From positions 2,658,711 to 2,722,710 of the forward strand of contig CANTUZ010000021.1 in the NCBI GenBank assembly GCA_947846985.1: a stretch of DNA of 64,000 nucleotides, read 5' to 3'. This stretch comes from Fratercula arctica. Taxonomy: Eukaryota > Chordata > Aves > Charadriiformes > Alcidae. A program made the translations under genes and the position numbers. Below the pieces are notes generated by a model that saw only the letters and a list, made by a program, of their open reading frames with translations, was not told where the DNA came from and did no database searches. Shown here one piece after another: positions 11,784-23,152 of this stretch. Numbering within the stretch: position 1 is the stretch's first letter; every line of letters begins with the position of its first letter.

Positions 11784-12256
11784 TGCTGGAGTGTCTCCGG
11801 AGAAGGGCAATGGAGCTGGTGAGGGCTCTGGAGCACAGGCCTTGTGAGGAGCGGCTGAGGGAGCTGGGGGTGTTCAGCCTGGAGAAAAGGGGGCTGAGGG
11901 GAGACCTTCTCGCTCTCTGCAGCTCCCTGAAAGGAGGGGGCAGCCAGGGGGGGTCGGGCTCTTCTCCCAAGGAACAGGTGATAGGACAAGAGGAAACAGC
12001 CTCAAGTTGCACCAGGGGAGGTTTAGGATGGATATTAGGAAAAATTTCTTCACCAAAAGGGTTATCAGACACTGGAAGAGGCTGCCCAGGGAAGGGGTTG
12101 AGGCACCATCCCTGGAGGGATTTAAAAGCCGGGCAGACGTAGTGCTTAGAGATATGGTTTAATGATGGGTTTTGTCAGCGTTGGGTTGATGGTTGGACTC
12201 GATGATCTGAAAGGTCCCTTCCAACATGGGCAATTCTGTGATTCTATGATTCTATA
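11784..12256 (+). mobile_element. CR1 LINE 3' end (variant C)
   Basis: The copy starts in the ORF2 C-terminal region (a GTGTCTCCGGAGAAGGGCAA-type block). It continues through a 3' UTR with the GATGATCTGAAAGGTCCCTT motif and ends in the double tail GATTCTATGATTCTAT. Its 3' UTR matches the copies at 21093 (-), 45831 (+), 51208 (-) and 56499 (-), and differs clearly from variant A. It is frame-disrupted and inactive. Confidence 0.93.
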
Positions 12257-13064
12257 ACCCAGCCAGGGACCCTGTCCTTGGGCTCCCGGAGGGTTTGCAT
12301 CCCCTCAGCCTTCAGGATGCAGCAGTTCATAAATGAAGCGCGGACGCTGTGCTCTGCCTGCTCTCATACAGCTGGATCTCCTCACATCGGTCCCTTTAGA
12401 CATCTTTGGCAGCGTAAGAGAGACTTTAAAGGTAATACATGCCTAAAGCTACGTGAAGTGGCCTCAGCGCGACCCAGGACCATCTCATCTCCAATAGGTT
12501 TCTCTGGATGAGGACCAGATTCCCTTCTTGCTGGTGTAAACCTAACGCACCCACACGAGCTGGCTGGTGAAATTCAGATGAGCACATGGCCCCAGGCTAC
12601 TGTCGTGAGTAACAGCTTCATGCAGCTTAAAAGGGACTGAATCAGGAACCAGAATAACTCTGGGCTTCTATATCCAGGCAGTGGCTTATCCGCCCCAGAT
12701 TCATCCACGCTTCCCGAGGGCTGGGTTTGTGTACACACGCTGTGCTTGCTTTTATAATTACAATCTCTCCGTTGTCCTACAAACAGTAGCCGCCTTAAGG
12801 GTGATAGTCTGAGCAAAATCCCCTGTTTGTTAAGAAAACAATACGGGCCTGATTACGAGCTGGGATCTACCTGTTGCTAAGCCCGATAAATGCGCTGAAT
12901 TCCGGATAAAGGCGCCGCGTTCGGGATGTTACACAGATGCTCGGCTGGTGGGGGGAGCGCTCAGAAGAAAGGCTGGTCAGTGAAGATTTAGCTTGAAGCA
13001 CAACCTTCCAAATAGGAGAGGTGGTTTCTGGGGAAATACTTGTTGCTTCCCATCGTTCTGCGCT

Positions 13065-13086
13065 GGGGGGGGGGGGGGGGGGGGGG
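13065..13086 (+). repeat. G22 homopolymer
   Basis: A run of about 22 G that could fold as a G-quadruplex. Length is probably unstable and prone to sequencing error. Confidence 0.9.
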
Positions 13087-13641
13087 CTGGGGAAACCCAC
13101 GCAGTGTTGCAAAAGCCTTGAAAAATGCAGAAGCTGGGCAAAAACGGGGATTTCCCCACCTGCAGCGGGTACAACCAGAGAACCAAAGCCCTGAAAGGCG
13201 AAGGGACGACCCCAGTGAACTGTGGGGCAGGTGTTTAAATGATTCCAAATTAACCCTTTTTTTTCCCGTTGCGCGGGGCCGGGAGGATTGCCAGATCACT
13301 CCTTCGGAGGAGTGTTAAGGATCCCACCGTGGCCTTGCTGAGTCGGTGGTGACACTCCCTTTTGCTTCCCCAGCAATCAGGGTTTCACCCTATTAAAGGC
13401 AGACACCAAACCACAGCTCAGCACATTCCTAAGCACCCCAAAAACCTTTGGCTTCAGCAAGTAAGTTGGTGGCTCTGCCTTCCCGAAATCAGGAGTTACA
13501 TCCTTGCAAGGTCTGGCATCACTAAGGATGAAGAGCAGGTAGGGCTGGATGGGAACCCACCTCCCACGCTGTGAATAGAGCACCTATTTTAAAAAAATAC
13601 TTCTAGTTTGGAATAAGTGTGTTTGCGTGCACATGTGGACG

Positions 13642-13662
13642 CACACACACACACACACACAC
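13642..13662. repeat. (CA)n microsatellite
   Basis: About ten CA units, followed by a C-rich stretch. Confidence 0.9.
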
Positions 13663-14832
13663 CGCCCCCTTGCTTTTGTAGAGCTCGAGTTTGGGAGAAT
13701 CACACACCTTCACGTGGTCCCATTTGCGTGCCACGATAACCCGGGCTGTAATTGTTACTGCCTCTCAAACCTATGGCCGCTGCGGCTCCAACTGGGTGCG
13801 GGCAGAGCATCAGCCCCCTGCGTCTGCGCCCAAGGCCATCGCACCCCTCAGGAGCTGGAGCGCGCGGGGTCTGGCTGAGGATGGTAAATCGGTGTCTCTT
13901 AGCACTTGCTAAAGTATAACTAGGGAACTCGGGCAAGAAAAACAGCAGTTGCGATAAAAACACAGAGCTAAGGGCTGCCCCGCAATGGTGCGCCCGTAGC
14001 TGGCCTCTGCCCTGCACGGCGACAACCAGTTTGGCTGGAAAGTGAGACAGAAGCCACTGGAATGAGTGAGAGGGGGACTCGGAGAGAGGAGTTTCTCTGC
14101 CAACCCTGTGTTTTATCAGCACGGCCAGGGCTTTTAGAGACGCTCAGAGAAACAGCCCTTTATTTCAGCCACCCTCACTGCAGGACTTGACGGGCTCCCA
14201 GAGCAAAGCAGTGGAGATGGCATCAGCAAAGTCCGCCTTGGCACCATAAAAATGTCGGTGGCCTGAAGAAAGGCAGTGACAAAGCAATCTCTGCGGGAGA
14301 TGGAGCTCGGTCCCTCAGCCACTTTGGTGAAAGCTGGTTTAATTTAGTGCACGGTGGTTGAATTCAATGTTTCTTGGCCTTACTAAAATAAGGATTTACT
14401 CCCCGTTCTATTATTCATGGGGCTGTACAATAAGTACCAGCCAGTTGGAGCGTAATTAGCAAGGAATTATTTACAGAGATGAGAAACTAAGTTACTAAAC
14501 CCAAGCAAATAGTGTCTCTGTGCTCTCCCGGGGTGGCCTGGCAGCAGGACATGACCCACGGGGGCAGCACCTCTGCAAGCACGAGTAACGATGCCTTCAG
14601 CGGCAGGCAGGGGAGTAACTCAGAGAAACAGCAAACATGCAAGCTGTCAGCATGATTCACTGAGTAATTATGGAATAATACAGTGTAAACTAGTTGGAGA
14701 TAATAACAGTAAGTCAGGATCGACTCCTCTCCTTTAAAACTTCAGGCTGCCTCTCTGGTGTTGGTTATCCCTGGAAGCTGCCCAGGAGCTGGCGCAGGCG
14801 CTGCTTCTGGGGCCTTTGACAGCAGCAAACTT

Positions 14833-15045
14833 AGAATCATAGAATGTGTTGGGTTGGAAGGGACCTCTAAAGGCCATCTAGTCCCACCCCCTGCAGTGAG
14901 CAGGGACATCTGTAACTAGATCAGGTCGCTCAGAGCCTCATCCAGCCTGGCCTTGGATGTCTCCAGGGATGGGGCCTCCACCCCCTCTCTGGGCAACCTG
15001 GGCCAGTGTCTCACCACCCTCAGGGGAAAGAACTTCTTCTTTACT
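14833..15045 (-). mobile_element. CR1 LINE 3' end (variant D)
   Basis: The reverse complement starts AGAATCATAGAATGTGTTGG and carries the diagnostic GCAGTGAGCAGGGACATCTG block, shared only with the copy at 29582 (+). The 5' truncation point lies near 15045, next to a short ACTTCTGA tandem repeat at 15043-15067. Confidence 0.92.
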
Positions 15046-15067
15046 TCTGAACTTCTGAAACTTCTGA
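15043..15067. repeat. ACTTCTGA tandem, three units
   Basis: Three copies of an 8-base unit, the last offset by one A, lie exactly at the CR1 5' break. They may have arisen during insertion or by later slippage. Confidence 0.8.
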
Positions 15068-15478
15068 AGGTGGAGCCCATAAATCACCCAGGCTGTTGCC
15101 TTCCCCAAGGCTGGGTGTCTGCTGGAGGGGTGCGGGGCAAATGGGGTGCAGCGGGGCACGTCTGGTAGGACAGGGAGCGAGGGGGGTTATCGGTTCTTGC
15201 GCTTTGGGACAGATGAAGGTGGGGGTCGCGGAGGAGTTTTAAGCTGACCTTTTTTACAAAGATACCTGTAGTGTTCCCAGGGTGCTGGTATTTGCTAAGG
15301 TTCGCCCAAGATGAACTGCTTTTAGTAAAACAGAACCCAGAAACCAGCTAAAGAGGCAGCAGAACCCAGCTCCTGTCAAGTCCAACGCTGCATTTTGATA
15401 GCATTGATTTGTTTGGCTTCAATTTTGAAATTTAGCCTTTTTTTTTCCTTCCCAAACAGTCATTGGGTTCATTTAAAT

Positions 15479-15520
<42 letters not shown>

Positions 15521-16013
15521 CACTTCAGACTGCAACTTTCTACTCTGAAGATGGCAAATTGGGCGTTGAAATAGCTGGGAGCTGTGCTGCTGCCTCTCCT
15601 CTCTGCCCCAGCTGTCTGCGGGGTGGGATGGTTGTCAGCTCCAGCCCTTCCCTACGAGCCTCTTTAGTGAGATGAATGACATTTTTAGTGAAAAACTTAA
15701 TCCAAATGGCCTCGCTTGGCAGGTGCTGGCATTGCAATGCCGAATCTCACTTACTATGGAAAATCCCGTGTTCCAGAAACGTTTTTACAAAAGCCAATGG
15801 CTAAACAGCCTGTTGCCTTTAAAGTGTGGGTGCCAAGTGGGACTCCTGGGGAGCAGTCGCTGCTCTCGCAAATAGGGGCAGACACACACGTGTAACGCCA
15901 GGCAGCCTGGGGGCCCTCAGGGTCCAGCAGCTCGTTCTGCCCGACCAGCACCAGCAGAAACGCTCGTGCACGGTATGAGGTGACAGCTCTGTGGAACGGG
16001 ACGGCATATTGTG
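15046..16013. other. Single-copy non-coding stretch
   Basis: No gene is recognised. It holds a T32 run at 15481-15512. There is no TTTATT complement of a polyadenylation signal just downstream, so the run is not the tail of a minus-strand retrocopy that I can see. Confidence 0.4.
15481..15512. repeat. T32 homopolymer
   Basis: The longest pure T run in the window, followed by seven A. Confidence 0.9.
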
Positions 16014-16616
16014 CCCCCCGCAGCCTGGGCTGCATCCCCAGCAGCGTGGGCAGCAGGGCCAGGGGGGGATTCTGCCCCTCTGCTCCGCTCGGGGGAGACC
16101 CCCCTGCAGCGCTGCCTCCAGCTCTGCGGCACCAACAGCAGAAGGACACGGAGCTGTTGGAGCGGGGCCAGAGGAGGCCCCGGAGATGCTGGGAGGGCTG
16201 GAGCCCCTCTGCTGTGGGGACAGGCTGAGAGAGCTGGGGGGGTTCAGCCTGGAGAAGAGAAGGCTCTGGGGAGACCTTGGAGCCCCTGCCAGTCCCTAAA
16301 GGGGCTCCAGGAAAGCTGGGGAGGGACTCTGGATCAGGGAGGGGAGCCATGGGACGAGAGGGAAGGGTTTTACCCTGAAAGAGGGGAGATTTAGATTAGA
16401 GATTAGGAAGGAATTCTTTGCTGTGAGGGGGGTGAGCCCCTGGCCCAGGTTGCCCAGAGAAGCTGTGGCTGCCCCATCCCTGGAGGGGTTCAGGGCCAGG
16501 TTGGACAGGGCTTGGAGCAACCTGGTCTGGTGGGAGGTGTCCCTGCCCAGGGCAGGGGGTGGCACTGGGTGGGCTTTAAGGTCCCTTCCAACCCAAACCG
16601 TTCTGTGATTCTATGA
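16014..16616 (+). mobile_element. CR1 LINE, 5'-truncated, 3' end intact (young variant A)
   Basis: It begins at the CCCCCCGCAGCCTGGGCTGC block and runs to the tail TTCTGTGATTCTATGA. It is collinear with 3245-3868 with few differences by eye. It has no intact ORF2 domain. Confidence 0.93.
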
Positions 16617-17469
16617 CACGTTTAATTGTGTTGTAAGGAATGACCAAAATCTTACATTGTTTGGTAAATCAGGCCACAAAAAGCCCCTTGTTTTTGCCTG
16701 CCAAGTTAAAAAATAGCAGGCAGCTTATGAAGATATTCTGAAAAATGTCTCCAAAGCCATGCCAGAGGAGTGAAGGTGGTGACTGAGACCAGCATTTTGT
16801 TGGCTAATAGTTGTAGATGATGCTTGGTGGGTGGTGCAAGGACATTTTTGGGTCCCACACATCCCCTCCAGGAGGGGCTCAGCTGGAAAAAGATTTGGGT
16901 TGTCTCAAGAAGGCTCGCCCCTGCTGGCAGCGCGGTGTTGCTGTGCTGGAGAGCCCTGTGTCAACACTCGATCCATCACTCGTCTTTATTAGGGCAGGAG
17001 AGCAAGCGGCAGGCGTAACCGTGCTTCGCCGCTGATCAGAAGGCGAGACAGCAGGAACAGCTGTCCATCAGCTTGAAACTCAATTATCCAAGCTACAGCT
17101 CTCCTCTCTATAGGTGTAATCAGCTCCTTATACAATATATCATGCATTCACCTACGGGTTATCATCCTCTGTCACGCACTTTCTAGACAGTTCATTATTT
17201 CTGCATACACTAAGCAGATATCCTTCCCCTTGGTGGGACCTGTGTTGCTCCTGGTGGATGCCAGACCCTTTCCCCGCATCGAGGAGCATCCTACGGGCAG
17301 GGAAGCAGCTGGCGGTGCTGCTTGAGAGGAGCTGGGAAGAAGGTGGCAGCATGGACCTAGGAGAAACCCCACAACCCTCACAACCTTTGGTTATAAAAGC
17401 TTATGGTGTGTGTGATCGAGGCCTGGAGGCTCCACTCTGCAATTAGCAGCGGTTCTAAAATGGGGAAAA
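16617..17469. other. Single-copy non-coding stretch
   Basis: No exon, RNA gene or repeat is recognised. Confidence 0.4.
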
Positions 17470-17765
17470 ACTAGGCATGGCCCGTTCATTTATTTCAGTC
17501 CGTCGTGATATTTCCAGGAATATGACTCTAGGCAAGTTTGCAGCTTGTATTCACAGTTGAATTCTTTGGTGGCAAGAGCAATGAGCAATGATTTTTGTTC
17601 TCTGGGCTTCAATACTCATAACATTTCCATTTTTATGGCATTTGATTATGTATTAGACATTTAAGATGCATTTATAATATTAACCTCTGAAAAGAGGCCA
17701 CTCCTAAAACAGCTCTTTGCCTAGTTAAAATGCAACTCTCGCTGTTGCCTGTACCTCAAGTGGTC
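17470..17765. promoter_or_regulatory. Candidate conserved non-coding element
   Basis: An AT-rich, repeat-free block with ATTTATTT, TTGATTATGTATTAGA and ATTTATAATATTAA stretches and no CpG after the first 40 bases. It resembles enhancer-like DNA in composition only. Confidence 0.2.
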
Positions 17766-18235
17766 TGAGTCGATGAATCAAAGATCTGAAATGCTAAACC
17801 AAAAAATATATATATAAAAAAACCCCCGCGGGGGGAAAAAGCCTTCTTTCCTAACAAATGACCTGTGCTGTAACATCAGCCACTTACTCATTTGTCAAAG
17901 CGGCGCGGTTCTGCTCAGCTGCACCCAAAGTTGTAATTTGCAAATCTGAATCCAGTTTGATGCTTTGTCATCTTGTGACACCGCGGGGGGAGGAGGTGAC
18001 TCAGTACCGCTCGCACCGGGCGGCTGGTGGGAGCTGCGCTGCCCTTCCCCGCTGTCCCGCGGTCGGGATGGGGCCGCGCAGGGGTGACGCACCCAGCGCC
18101 CCCGACTGTGGGGCTTTATTGAGATCTGGCAAGGAGAGGAAAGCACCAAGAAGGATTTTCTGCAACTGAATGGTCCCAGAAGAGTCAAGCGCTTTGCGCA
18201 AGATCCTTGTGTGAGTTCAACTAAATGCAGTCAGA
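17766..18235. other. Single-copy non-coding stretch
   Basis: A short AT dinucleotide run near 17806-17816 is followed by CCCCCGCGGGGGG, a 13-base inverted repeat near 17822-17834. A CpG-enriched patch lies at 17980-18110. No gene is recognised. Confidence 0.4.
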
Positions 18236-19224
18236 TTTTGGTGACAAGTGGTGTCACTCAGGGCTCCATATTGGGACCAGTACTCTTTAATATCTTCATC
18301 GATGACATAGTGGGATTGGGGGCGCTTTCAGCAAGTTTATGGATGGCACCAAACTGAGTGGTGAGGTTGACTCGCCTGAGGGATGGGATGCCATCCAGAG
18401 GGATCTGGGAATGCTCGGGAAGTGGGCCTGTGTGAACCTCGTGAAGTTCAACAAGGCCAAGTGCAGGGTCCTGCACATGGGTTGGGGCAACTCACGGTAT
18501 CCATGCAGGCTGGGGGATGAAGGGATGGAGAGCAGCCCTGAGGAGAAGGACTTGGGGGTGTTGGTGGGTGAGAAGCTCAACACGCCCCGGCAACGTGCGC
18601 TGGCAGCCCAGAACCCCCCCGCAGCCTGGGCTGCATCCCCAGCAGCGTGGGCAGCAGGGCCAGGGGGGGATTCTGCCCCTCTGCTCCGCTCTGTGAGACC
18701 CCCCTGCAGCGCTGCCTCCAGCTCTGGGGCACCAACAGCAGAAGGACACGGAGCTGTTGGAGCGGGGCCAGAGGAGGCCCCGGAGATGCTGGGAGGGCTG
18801 GAGCCCCTCTGCTGTGGGGACAGGCTGAGAGAGCTGGGGGGGTTCAGCCTGGAGAAGAGAAGGCTCCGGGGAGACCTTATTGCAGCCTTTCAGTGTTTAA
18901 AAGGGGCTCACAGGAAAGATGGGGACTGACCTTTTAGCAGGGCCTGTTGCGATAGGACAAGGAGTAACGGCTTTAAACTAAAAGAGGGAAGATGTCGACT
19001 ATTTATATATAAGGAAGAAATGTTTTACACTGAGGGTGTTGAGCCCCTGGCCCAGGTTGCCCAGAGAGGGGGGAGATGCTCCATCCCTGGAAACATTCCA
19101 GGTCAGGTTGGACGGGGCTCTGAGCAACCTGGTCTAGTTGAAAATGCCACTGCCCAGGGCAGGGAGGTTGGACTACATGGTATTTAAAAGTTCCTTCCAA
19201 CCCAAACTATTCTATGATTCTATG
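18236..19224 (+). mobile_element. CR1 LINE, longest copy, with reverse transcriptase remnant
   Basis: This is the only copy here that keeps part of the reverse transcriptase (RT) domain. From 18241 the + frame reads VTSGVTQGSILGPVLFNIFI, followed by a further DD. This is the conserved segment just upstream of the catalytic FADD box of CR1-type RTs. A small deletion near 18309 shifts the frame, and where the box should lie (about 18331) the shifted frame reads F-M-D-G, so the second catalytic Asp is lost. The frame then reads the RT/thumb region (ending VNLVKFNKAKCRVLHMGWGN) and the C-terminal domain before breaking near 18690. The tail is TTCTATGATTCTATGG. The element is inactive. Its 3' UTR (19040-19200) differs from variant A although its ORF2 part matches it. 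Confidence 0.93.
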
Positions 19225-21092
19225 GTTTTCCTCATCCCCATCCGGTAGATGAACCAGTTGGTCATGCTCATCCTCCCCTGCCCTCCAAGCTGGTTTGGAC
19301 TTTCACTAATTGCTCAGTCTCTGTGAGTCATTATTTCATTTGTGCTGCAGAAGCAGCTCAGGGTGCTACCAGAGGACATGGACCTCTCGGTGCTGCCCAC
19401 ACCTCCAACCAGAAGAGAGCTGTGACAGCGCAAGGATCCACAGAGACAGCAGAAGTCAGATGGCTGTGGCAAACACAGGGAAGAGTGAATATCCATCACG
19501 CAGTACAACACAAAACTGTCCCAAAATCAAGAGTTAAGAATCTCAGCTTGCTCTGAACCGCTCCCTGCCTCCTCCTCTCATCTCCCGTTATCCATTACAT
19601 GGATAAGGATGTCATCTCGTTGCACAGTATTTCCTCATGTTTGTGAGCTGCTTGACACAACCACAGTGAGAACTGCAGAAAAAACTCCGGAGATAACAAT
19701 AACTGTCTTTTTTTCCCCCCTAATAAGGACATAAGGCCAGAGAACCACCACTGAGCATAATGACAGAGCCAAGGCAGTAAATCCGCTCTCTTCAAATGAG
19801 CTCTGTCCATCCTCGCCCGGCACAGGCAGGAGTCTTCCTGAAAGCAGTGTGAAATCATGAAAATAAAGGCAGTATCGTAACTCACATGAGAGGTGAAGAG
19901 CGGAAATGATGAATGAAGAGTGTGAAGCATTATCTTCTGTTCCCCGTACCCAAAGCATTTCACTTTGCAGCTTTAATGAAATGCTTTTTTTTTTTTTTTC
20001 CCCCCTCCAGCTTTGTACTACGTGTGTGCACCGTACTCCGGTTATATTTAACAGTAGCCAAGACGAGATGCAGGAGCCACACGACTCCTGCAGTGATGCT
20101 CAAGGAACCCCTAAGTCATTTGTACCCCACTGTTTGTGCTGGTGCACGGCAGCTGAAGGCAGTGTAGTTATCTCAATACACACGTGTTATTTCGCTAGGC
20201 AGTGCGGGATCTTAATATATGTACACTATAATTACTTTTAGTTGCTCCCTTCTCTTTTATTGCAATTTGCTTGCTAATTATCGTTACAGAATCTTAACTC
20301 AGTTGTTCCCATTAATCTTAAATTAATTATAAGGTAGTCCATACTAATTTAACACCAGGGTTGTGTTTTTTTCTTTTAATCACATGGTTTTAGGCTTGTT
20401 GCTGATGTGCTAGAAACAGTCACATCGGAAAAGCAGCTCCGTTCCGGAAAGTGATGTTGCAGAAAACACGACTGCGACCCGGGGTGTCCTCTCCTGTTTG
20501 AAGGATTCAGGACTAAACAGGCTTCATCTGACATAAGGAAAGAGCTGCTTCCTCATCTGCTCCCTGCTCCGTGCAGAGACCACAATCATTTCTTTAGTTT
20601 TCAGGTGCCGTAAGTGTTTTGCCACGTGCCTTTCGGATGATCGGCCTCAGGAGGTAAAGGACTAAACCCTGCGGGCGTTGGGCTCCCACCTCCCAGAGGT
20701 TCCCTCGCAATTCTCCGTCTGACTTGAGCATCATCTTAGTTGTGTAGGAACCCAAGAGGACTCATCAACCTGCTGGCCTTGAGGTGCTAATGGGAGAAAA
20801 AAGCCACCCTCTAATGGGCCTACACTCCTGGGGACAGAATATTTACCAAGTCTCCAGTGAGAAGCATTTCTCTTCCCGGTTAGCTGTTAGAGGACTGATA
20901 TTTCTGGACAAAGGATTTATAGGAATGCCTGGTCTTGATGACACTGAAGGCTTAAGCTGTGTTGTTGCACCGATTATATCTCAGCCAGGTTACAAGCTTC
21001 GGCTGAAACTTTCTTTGGTAAAGATGGTGAATGGTGACACCAAGGTGTTTAGTGAATTCATGTCAGTCAGTAGTTTTGCTCCAAAACAATAT
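19225..21092. other. Single-copy non-coding stretch
   Basis: No exon is recognised. A T/C run lies near 19986-20006. The block 20220-20400 is AT-rich and repeat-free with GCTAATTATCG and TTAAATTAATTATAAGG, a candidate conserved element. A 133-codon + frame (20784-21185) ends inside the next CR1 copy and is not gene-like. Confidence 0.4.
20220..20400. promoter_or_regulatory. Candidate conserved non-coding element
   Basis: Two homeodomain-core TAATTA-type sites occur at about 20275 and 20325 in a CpG-free AT-rich block. The call rests only on composition and motif density. Confidence 0.22.
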
Positions 21093-21372
21093 AATCATAG
21101 AATCATAGAATTGCCCATGTTGGAAGGGACCTTTCAGACCATCGAGTCCAACCATCAACCCAACGCTGACAAAACCCATCACTAAACCATATCTCTAAGC
21201 ACCGCGTCTGCCCGGCTTTTAAATCCCTCCAGGGATGGTGCCTCAACCCCTTCCCTGGGCAGCCTCTTCCAATGCTTGACAACCTTTTTGGTGTAAAAAT
21301 GTTTCCCAATATCCATCCTAAACCTCCCCTCGTGCAACTTGAGGCCATTTCCTCTTGTCCCATCGCCTGTTA
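21093..21372 (-). mobile_element. CR1 LINE 3' end (variant C)
   Basis: The reverse complement starts with the double tail AATCATAGAATCATAGAATT. It carries the ATCGAGTCCAACCATCAACC block of variant C and stops near the CCCATCGCCTG block. It has no coding capacity. Confidence 0.93.
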
Positions 21373-21998
21373 TTTTAAACCCTCCCCTGAGTCGAGGCAC
21401 CTTCCTTGAGGTATGGTCAGAGTAGGTGGCTCCTGTCCCCAGGAGCCGGGCGCGTGGCACGGCAGGCACGGCTGGTGGAGGCAGGGCAGCAGCAGGGGGG
21501 TATCGCGAGGGGTATCGCGAGGAGCTCGCTCTGCTGCCAGAGGAGGAACTGAGCCGCGGCGACTCGATTGCAGTGTATTATGAAGTCTGAGTACTTCCCT
21601 CTTTAAATCTTTCCTGGCTCCAGTGAAATGTTTTATTATGAAGACATCCCAGTAACAAATTCAGAGGGCAATTGTATTTCCTCTGGAGCTTTTCTGAGAT
21701 ATAAATATATCAGAGGAAACACCATATATATCATCTACAATATTTTTCTCCTTTTCTCTGCAGTCCTCAGCGTGCACCTGTACCTTTGGGGCCCTGGAGG
21801 ACTTGCTATTGCCAATAATTTCTCAGCATCCTCCTCTGAAGGTTCCAACAGCACACGAGAGAGGTAGACACAAAGCTCAGCTTTTAAAAATACTCATCCA
21901 GACTGTACTGGGGAATGGCCTTGCTCCGTGTAAATGTTATAAGTGCAGGGATGTTCACACCTCTCCTTCGCAGAGCCAGCTGGGATCTACGTAGCACT
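21373..21998. other. Non-coding stretch with a 12-bp duplication and an exon-like segment
   Basis: GGGGTATCGCGA is present twice in tandem at 21497-21520. At 21764-21866 a segment is flanked by a strong acceptor-like tract (pyrimidines ending CTCTGCAG) and a donor-like GAGAGAG|GTAGAC. It is open in at least two + frames, but neither translation is recognised. Confidence 0.35.
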
Positions 21999-22455
21999 CA
22001 CAGAATCCCAGAATCCCCGACTGGCCAGGGCTGGAAGGGCCCTCTGGAGCTCATCCCGTCCCACCCCCTGCCAGAGCAGGGGCACCCACAGCAGGTGGCA
22101 CAGGAACGCGTCCAGGCGGGGTTGGAATGTCTCCAGAGACGGAGACTCCACCACCTCTCTGGGCAGCCTGGGCCAGGGCTCTGCCACCCTCACAGCAAAG
22201 AAGTTCCTCCTCCTCTTGAGATGGAACTTCCCATGGTCAAGTTTGTGCCCGTTACCCCTTGTCCTGTCGCCGGGCACCACTGAGAAGAGCCTGGCCCCAT
22301 CCTCCTGACACCCCCCTTTCAGTATTTAGAAGTGTTGATAAGATCCCCCCTCAGTCGTCTTTTTTCCAGACTGAAGAGACCCAAATCCCTCAGCCTTTCT
22401 CCATCAGAGAGGTGTTCCATCCCCTCAGTGTCTTTGTAGCCCTTTGCGCTCCATT
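21999..22455 (-). mobile_element. CR1 LINE 3' fragment (variant B)
   Basis: The reverse complement begins CACAGAATCCCAGAATCCCC. It is almost the same as 6468-6906 and extends slightly further into the ORF2 end (GTGTCTTTGTAGCCC). It is inactive. Confidence 0.93.
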
Positions 22456-22852
22456 TAGAAGACACAGGGGTTGTGAAAATACTGCTTGCAAGGTGTGCAC
22501 AGGAACCTCAAGCCCCAATGCCGGGGCTGGAGGGATAATAAAACACGAGGAGCAGCCCATAAAATCCCCCTTGCTTTCCCCGGCTGCCAACGCAGGGAAT
22601 GCAAATCAACCCACCTGTTAATGTTGCGGCATAAATAGAGACTGAAGGATATTCCTGCCGCTTACCGCTAGCTAAAATGTCCCTCAGGAAGCTCTCAATT
22701 AGCCTCCTGTCTCTGAGGCTTCACTTAATACAGTCCTTGTGAAAAGATACTGCCAGAGCTTTGTGATTTTGGATGCTTAGAAAGAAATAAAGGGTAAATA
22801 AAAAAATAGGCCTGCTGGCTAAACTGTATTGATGGGGGGAAGGAAAGAGGCA
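22456..22852. other. Single-copy non-coding stretch
   Basis: A perfect octamer ATGCAAAT lies at 22599-22606. An AT-rich block follows at 22620-22800. No gene is recognised. Confidence 0.4.
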
Positions 22853-23152
22853 GAAAGAAGCTGGAGAGGGACTTTTTACAAGGGCATGTAGTGATAGGAT
22901 GAGGGGGAACGGTTTTGAACTGAAAAGGGGAGATTTATATGAGATGTGAGGAAGAAATTCTTTGCTGTGAGGGTGGTGAGCCCCTGTCCCAGGTTGCCCA
23001 GAGAAGCTGTGGCTGCCCCATCCCTGGAGGGGTTCAAGGCCAGGTTGGACGGGGCTTGGAGCAACCTGGGCTGGTGGGAGGTGTCCCTGCCCAGGGCAGG
23101 GGGTGGCACTGGGTGGGCTTTAAGGTCCCTTCCAACCCAAACCATTCTATGA
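22853..23152 (+). mobile_element. CR1 LINE 3' end (young variant A)
   Basis: It runs from an AAGCTGGAGAGGGACT block to a shortened tail CATTCTATGA. The 3' UTR is nearly identical to 3675-3866. Only 3' UTR remains. Confidence 0.93.

Larger units (their letters stand above)
12257..14832. other. Single-copy non-coding stretch with simple repeats
   Basis: It holds a G22 run and a CA microsatellite (listed separately). Near 12515-12545 the wording GGACCAGATTC...GCTGGTGTAAA resembles old amniote interspersed-repeat sequence. The block 14340-14720 is AT-rich, repeat-free and full of TAATTA, ATTATT and TGATTCAC-like words, making it a candidate conserved element. No exon is recognised. Confidence 0.4.

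Noticed and set aside
15481..15512. T32 run as the tail of a minus-strand processed pseudogene
   Set aside because: No complement of a polyadenylation signal lies beside it and the adjacent sequence resembles no gene. The other A/T runs (8946, 27551, 32608, 45708) were rejected for the same reason.
17822..17834. CCCCCGCGGGGGG inverted repeat as a regulatory hairpin
   Set aside because: Too short, with no loop and no neighbouring gene. It is probably a chance GC patch beside an AT run.
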